Source: Rhodobacteraceae bacterium EhC02
Lineage (GTDB): Bacteria; Pseudomonadota; Alphaproteobacteria; Rhodobacterales; Rhodobacteraceae
Direction of reading: 5' to 3'
NCBI GenBank assembly: GCA_001650895.1
Contig: LXYH01000012.1
Coordinates: 1 to 64,000, forward strand
DNA length: 64,000 nucleotides
Each line of letters starts with the position of its first letter. The stretch's first letter is position 1. The position numbers and the translations under genes were made by a program. Below the pieces are notes generated by a model. The model saw nothing but the letters and a program-made list of their open reading frames with translations. It had not been told where the DNA came from and searched no databases. Positions 61,166 to 64,000 of the stretch are shown here, piece after piece.

Positions 61166-62206
61166 TCAGCTAGTCCCTTCAGCCCCCGTAATCAAGGCCG
61201 CCCGTTGTGTGCGGCTATGTTGCTCAAGCTGTGCCAGCGCGCCGATCAGCGCATCGGACCGGCTTGTCTGCCGCTGTGGACGGCGTGCTGCGGCATCAAC
61301 AAGAAAGCGCACTTCATCCAGCGGCTGCGCATAGAGAAGGGCTGATTTCGGCATGACCATCGTCGCCCCGGCACGCAGCATGGACAGCCCCAGCCAACCG
61401 ATCTTTTGCGGCCTGGATGTATGCGCGCGGGTCGTGAGGGAATCGTAACCTGCCTTCTGCACCTGCGCGCCGATCCCGGCATAGATGAAGCGGGCAGCAA
61501 AGATCCCGGGGCGGACGCTGCGCGGCAGACCTGCCACCCCCGCTTCGGACCGGGCATAAAGCCGATCGGCCTGCACCAGCAGGCGACGCACCATCTGGCG
61601 GATCGCCTTTGTGGGGCGTGGATTGTTCAGAAATGCCTCAGGCTCCAGGCCCGCTTCGGCCAACCAGTCAGTCGGCAGGTAAAGACGCCGCTCCATCGCG
61701 TCCTCGCCGACATCGCGGGCGATGTTGGTCAATTGCATCGCCACACCCAGATCACAGGCGCGCGCCAGCGCATCGGGGCAGCGCACCCGCATCAGGACGC
61801 ACATCATCGCACCGACAGCCGCCGCCACGCGGGCGCAATAGTCGTAAAGTTCGGATTGCGTCGCATAGCGGCGCCCCATCGCGTCCCAGGCCAGACCTTC
61901 CAACAAAGCCTCGGGCAAGGCCCGCGGCATGTCGAAATCCTCGACCATGGCGGCAAAGGCGCGATCGGCCGGCGAGTTGAGCGGTCGCCCCTGATAGGCC
62001 AGGTCCAGACGATCCCGCAGGGACAGGACCGCCCGCGCCTTTTCAGGTTGCAGATCGACGGCATCATCCGCCAGGCGGCAGAAGGCATAGAGCGCCAGCG
62101 CGGGATCACGCACCTTTGCGGGCAGAAGACGCGAGGCCGCGTGAAAGGACAGCGACCCGTGGCGGATCGCCTCTTCGCAATGGGCCATGTCGCGGGGGTC
62201 GATCAT
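61166..62206 (-). CDS. crtB: Phytoene synthase
   Basis: 346 residues. Squalene/phytoene synthase motifs: FCRLADDAVDLQPEKA (first Asp-rich) and LTNIARDVGEDAMERRLYLP (second). Condenses two GGPP to phytoene. Overlaps the crtI stop by four bases. Confidence 0.95.
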   Translation of the reverse strand: MIDPRDMAHCEEAIRHGSLSFHAASRLLPAKVRDPALALYAFCRLADDAVDLQPEKARAVLSLRDRLDLAYQGRPLNSPADRAFAAMVEDFDMPRALPEALLEGLAWDAMGRRYATQSELYDYCARVAAAVGAMMCVLMRVRCPDALARACDLGVAMQLTNIARDVGEDAMERRLYLPTDWLAEAGLEPEAFLNNPRPTKAIRQMVRRLLVQADRLYARSEAGVAGLPRSVRPGIFAARFIYAGIGAQVQKAGYDSLTTRAHTSRPQKIGWLGLSMLRAGATMVMPKSALLYAQPLDEVRFLVDAAARRPQRQTSRSDALIGALAQLEQHSRTQRAALITGAEGTS

Positions 62207-63762
62207 CGCCGTGCCGCCAGGATCGTTTCAGGATCGGGCACCAGCTGATCCAGCACCTCGGCGCTGGAAACCACTCCGGGCAGGCCCGCACCGGGATGCG
62301 TCCCCGCACCCACAAGGAAAAGGCCGGGCACGGTCTCGTTGACGTTATGGGGCCGGAACCAGGCGCTTTGCAGGATGCGCGGCTCGATCGAAAAACCCGA
62401 CCCATAGGGGCTGAGGTAGCGATCGCGGAAATCCTCGGGGGTGAAAATCAATTCCTCGGTCAGGTGATCCGACAGGCCGGGCAGAAGCTGATCCTCAAGC
62501 ACCTTGATCATCTTGTCGCGGTAAGCCGCCGATTCCGTCTTCCAGTCCACGGGATTGTCATGGCCCAGATGCGGCACCGGACTGAGGACGTAGAAGGTAT
62601 CATCCCCTTCCGGCGCGACCGACGGATCGGTGACGCTGGGCCGATGCACATAAAGGCTCATGTCGTCGGCCAATTTGCCCTTGATGAAGATATCATGGAC
62701 CAGACCCTTGTAGCGGGGCGCGTTCAGGATCGTATGATGGCCGATATCCGACCACTTGGCGCGGGTGCCTTTTGTGCCGAAATACCAGACATAAAGACCC
62801 ATCGACCAACGCGACGCCTTGAGCTTGCGGTCGGTCCACCGCTTCCTTGCGTGATTGCGCAACAGCCGGGTATGCGTATGCCCTGCATCGGCGTTGGAGA
62901 TGACGATATCCGCATCGATCCTCTCGCCCCCTGCCAGCCTGACGCCCGTGGCGCGGCCATTCTCGATCAGGATCTCATCCACCTCGGTCCTGTAGCGCAG
63001 CAAGCCGTGCTGATCCTCGATCACGCGCGCCATGGCTTCGGCTATCGCGGCCACGCCGCCCATGGCGTAATGTACCCCGAATTCCTTTTCGAGATGACTG
63101 ACCAGGATATACATTGAGGTGACGTTGAACGGATCACCCCCGATGAACAGGGGATGAAATGAAAAGGCCATGCGCAAACGTTCATCCTTGAAGCGTCTGG
63201 CCGCATGGGCATAGACCGACCTGTCCGCGCGCATCAGGGCGAAGGTTGGCAGCACTTTCAGCAGGTCGGTGAACTTGTGCATGGACCGGCGGCCCAGATC
63301 CTCGAACCCGAACCAGTAACGGTTTTCACTGTCCCTGAGAAATCGGTCATAGCCCGCAACATCACCGGGCGAGAGGCGCCCCACTTCGGCCCGCATGGCG
63401 GCGGTATCCTGGCTCGCCGTGAAAGTCGACCCATCCGGCCAGCGGATCTCGTAGAAAGGATCCATCGGGCGCAGGTCGACTTCGGCGTGGAAGTTGCGAC
63501 CGCAGATCGCCCAGAGTTCCTTGAATATCTGCGGCACCGTGACGATGGTCGGGCCCAGGTCGAAGCGGTGCCCGTTTTTGGTGATGGCGGAACCGCGCCC
63601 GCCGGGCATGTCCAGCTTGTCGATCACCGTCACGCGATACCCGCGCGCACCCAGTCGCATGGCCGAGGCCAGACCGCCCAGACCGGCACCGATCACAACG
63701 GCATGTGGCGCAAGCGCGCGGGCGGCTTCGTCTGCAAGACGTGGATCGACTCGTGTCATCAT
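62203..63762 (-). CDS. crtI: Phytoene desaturase
   Basis: 519 residues, normal length. FAD motif VVIGAGLGGLASAMRLGARG, GGRGSAITKNGHRFDLGPTI and C-terminal LFLVGAGTHPGAGLPGVV. Three-step desaturation to neurosporene in spheroidene producers. Starts with two successive ATGs; divergent from crtA with PpsR boxes between. Confidence 0.95.
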   Translation of the reverse strand: MMTRVDPRLADEAARALAPHAVVIGAGLGGLASAMRLGARGYRVTVIDKLDMPGGRGSAITKNGHRFDLGPTIVTVPQIFKELWAICGRNFHAEVDLRPMDPFYEIRWPDGSTFTASQDTAAMRAEVGRLSPGDVAGYDRFLRDSENRYWFGFEDLGRRSMHKFTDLLKVLPTFALMRADRSVYAHAARRFKDERLRMAFSFHPLFIGGDPFNVTSMYILVSHLEKEFGVHYAMGGVAAIAEAMARVIEDQHGLLRYRTEVDEILIENGRATGVRLAGGERIDADIVISNADAGHTHTRLLRNHARKRWTDRKLKASRWSMGLYVWYFGTKGTRAKWSDIGHHTILNAPRYKGLVHDIFIKGKLADDMSLYVHRPSVTDPSVAPEGDDTFYVLSPVPHLGHDNPVDWKTESAAYRDKMIKVLEDQLLPGLSDHLTEELIFTPEDFRDRYLSPYGSGFSIEPRILQSAWFRPHNVNETVPGLFLVGAGTHPGAGLPGVVSSAEVLDQLVPDPETILAARR

Positions 63763-63777
63763 GCGCCAACAGTAACA

Positions 63778-63795
63778 TGTCTAGTTTAGTTTACA
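63778..63795. promoter_or_regulatory. PpsR box, crtI side of crtI/crtA region
   Basis: TGT-N12-ACA, perfect, 16 bases upstream of the crtI start. Confidence 0.85.
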
Positions 63796-63832
63796 ATCTG
63801 CTGCGTATGATCTTTTCAATTCTGATGCGGCA

Positions 63833-63850
63833 TGTCAGACTAACTTGACA
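63833..63850. promoter_or_regulatory. PpsR box, crtA side of crtI/crtA region
   Basis: TGT-N12-ACA, perfect, 21 bases upstream of the crtA ATG and 37 bases from the crtI-side box. The wider spacing than at bchC or crtE/D fits two separately placed promoters or looping. Confidence 0.85.
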
Positions 63851-63870
63851 CCCGCCATGAAAGAAGGGCC

Positions 63871-64000
63871 ATGCAGACCGTCAGCCTCAGCTTTTTCCGC
63901 TATGACAGCGTGACGGACCGCCTTTGGGCGCTGGCGATGATGGGCGCCGCGCGCCTGTGGATGCCGCGCGTTCCCGGCATCGGGTTCTGGAAGCTCTGCG
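63871..64000 (+). CDS. crtA: Spheroidene monooxygenase, N-terminus only
   Basis: ATG at 63871 preceded by AAGAAGG; the frame runs off the window after 43 codons. MQTVSLSFFRYDSVTDRLWA and RVPGIGFWKLC resemble the CrtA N-terminus. It makes the keto carotenoid spheroidenone. Location, divergent from crtI, is the conserved one; bchI, bchD and bchO usually follow. Confidence 0.88.
   Translation, partial: MQTVSLSFFRYDSVTDRLWALAMMGAARLWMPRVPGIGFWKLC

Overview
This window reads as part of a DnaA-like plasmid, or a chromosomally integrated one, from an alphaproteobacterium of the family Rhodobacteraceae (Roseobacter group). It carries most of a photosynthesis gene cluster (PGC). The evidence for the taxon is the high G+C content, the Rhodobacter-type gene order (bchFNBHLM-lhaA-puhABC-acsF-puhE-hemA and crtF-bchCXYZ-pufQBALM), a pufC gene with no pufX after it, the aerobic oxidative cyclase acsF, and spheroidene-type carotenoid genes. 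This is the profile of an aerobic anoxygenic phototroph making bacteriochlorophyll a, spheroidenone-type carotenoids and an RC-LH1 complex. No LH2 (puc), bchE, bchI, bchD or bchO gene is visible. bchIDO would be expected just beyond the right edge, after crtA.

Layout. (1) 1-2.2 kb: a replicon module with a ParA-type partition ATPase cut by the left edge, a possible iteron/partition-site region, and a DnaA-like replication initiator. (2) 2.2-10.1 kb: a carnitine/gamma-butyrobetaine degradation operon on the minus strand with a divergent GlxA/CdhR-type activator. (3) 10.1-25.5 kb: the bchFNBHLM-lhaA-puhABC-orf-acsF-puhE-hemA superoperon, minus strand, tightly overlapping. (4) 25.8-32.1 kb: ppaA-ppsR regulators, then bchG-bch2-bchP-idi, plus strand. 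(5) 32.1-44.9 kb: non-photosynthetic cargo, consisting of a LacI-regulated D-erythronate/L-threonate (tetronate) catabolic operon with its TRAP transporter, and a fused indolepyruvate:ferredoxin oxidoreductase with an Lrp regulator. (6) 44.9-57.3 kb: dxs, pufQBALMC, bchCXYZ and crtF, minus strand. (7) 57.3-64 kb: crtE, divergent crtDC, tspO, crtB-crtI, and the start of crtA.

The genes work together as follows. hemA, bchH, bchM and acsF lead from 5-aminolevulinate to protochlorophyllide. bchLNB and bchXYZ are the two nitrogenase-like reductases. bchF, bchC, bchG and bchP complete bacteriochlorophyll a. dxs, idi and crtE supply isoprenoids, and crtBICDFA make carotenoids. puf and puh genes encode RC-LH1 and its assembly factors. 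PpsR boxes (TGT-N12-ACA) lie upstream of bchF, bchC, crtE/crtD and crtI/crtA, and one overlaps the bchG start. The encoded PpsR and PpaA are therefore the likely light/redox control of the whole set.

Points worth a second look: the replicon type; a 32-residue reading frame overlapping both bchX and bchY; a PpsR box and inverted repeat on the bchG start codon; a run of hairpins ending in a terminator between pufC and dxs; an unexplained crtC start; and the catabolic cargo splitting the PGC.
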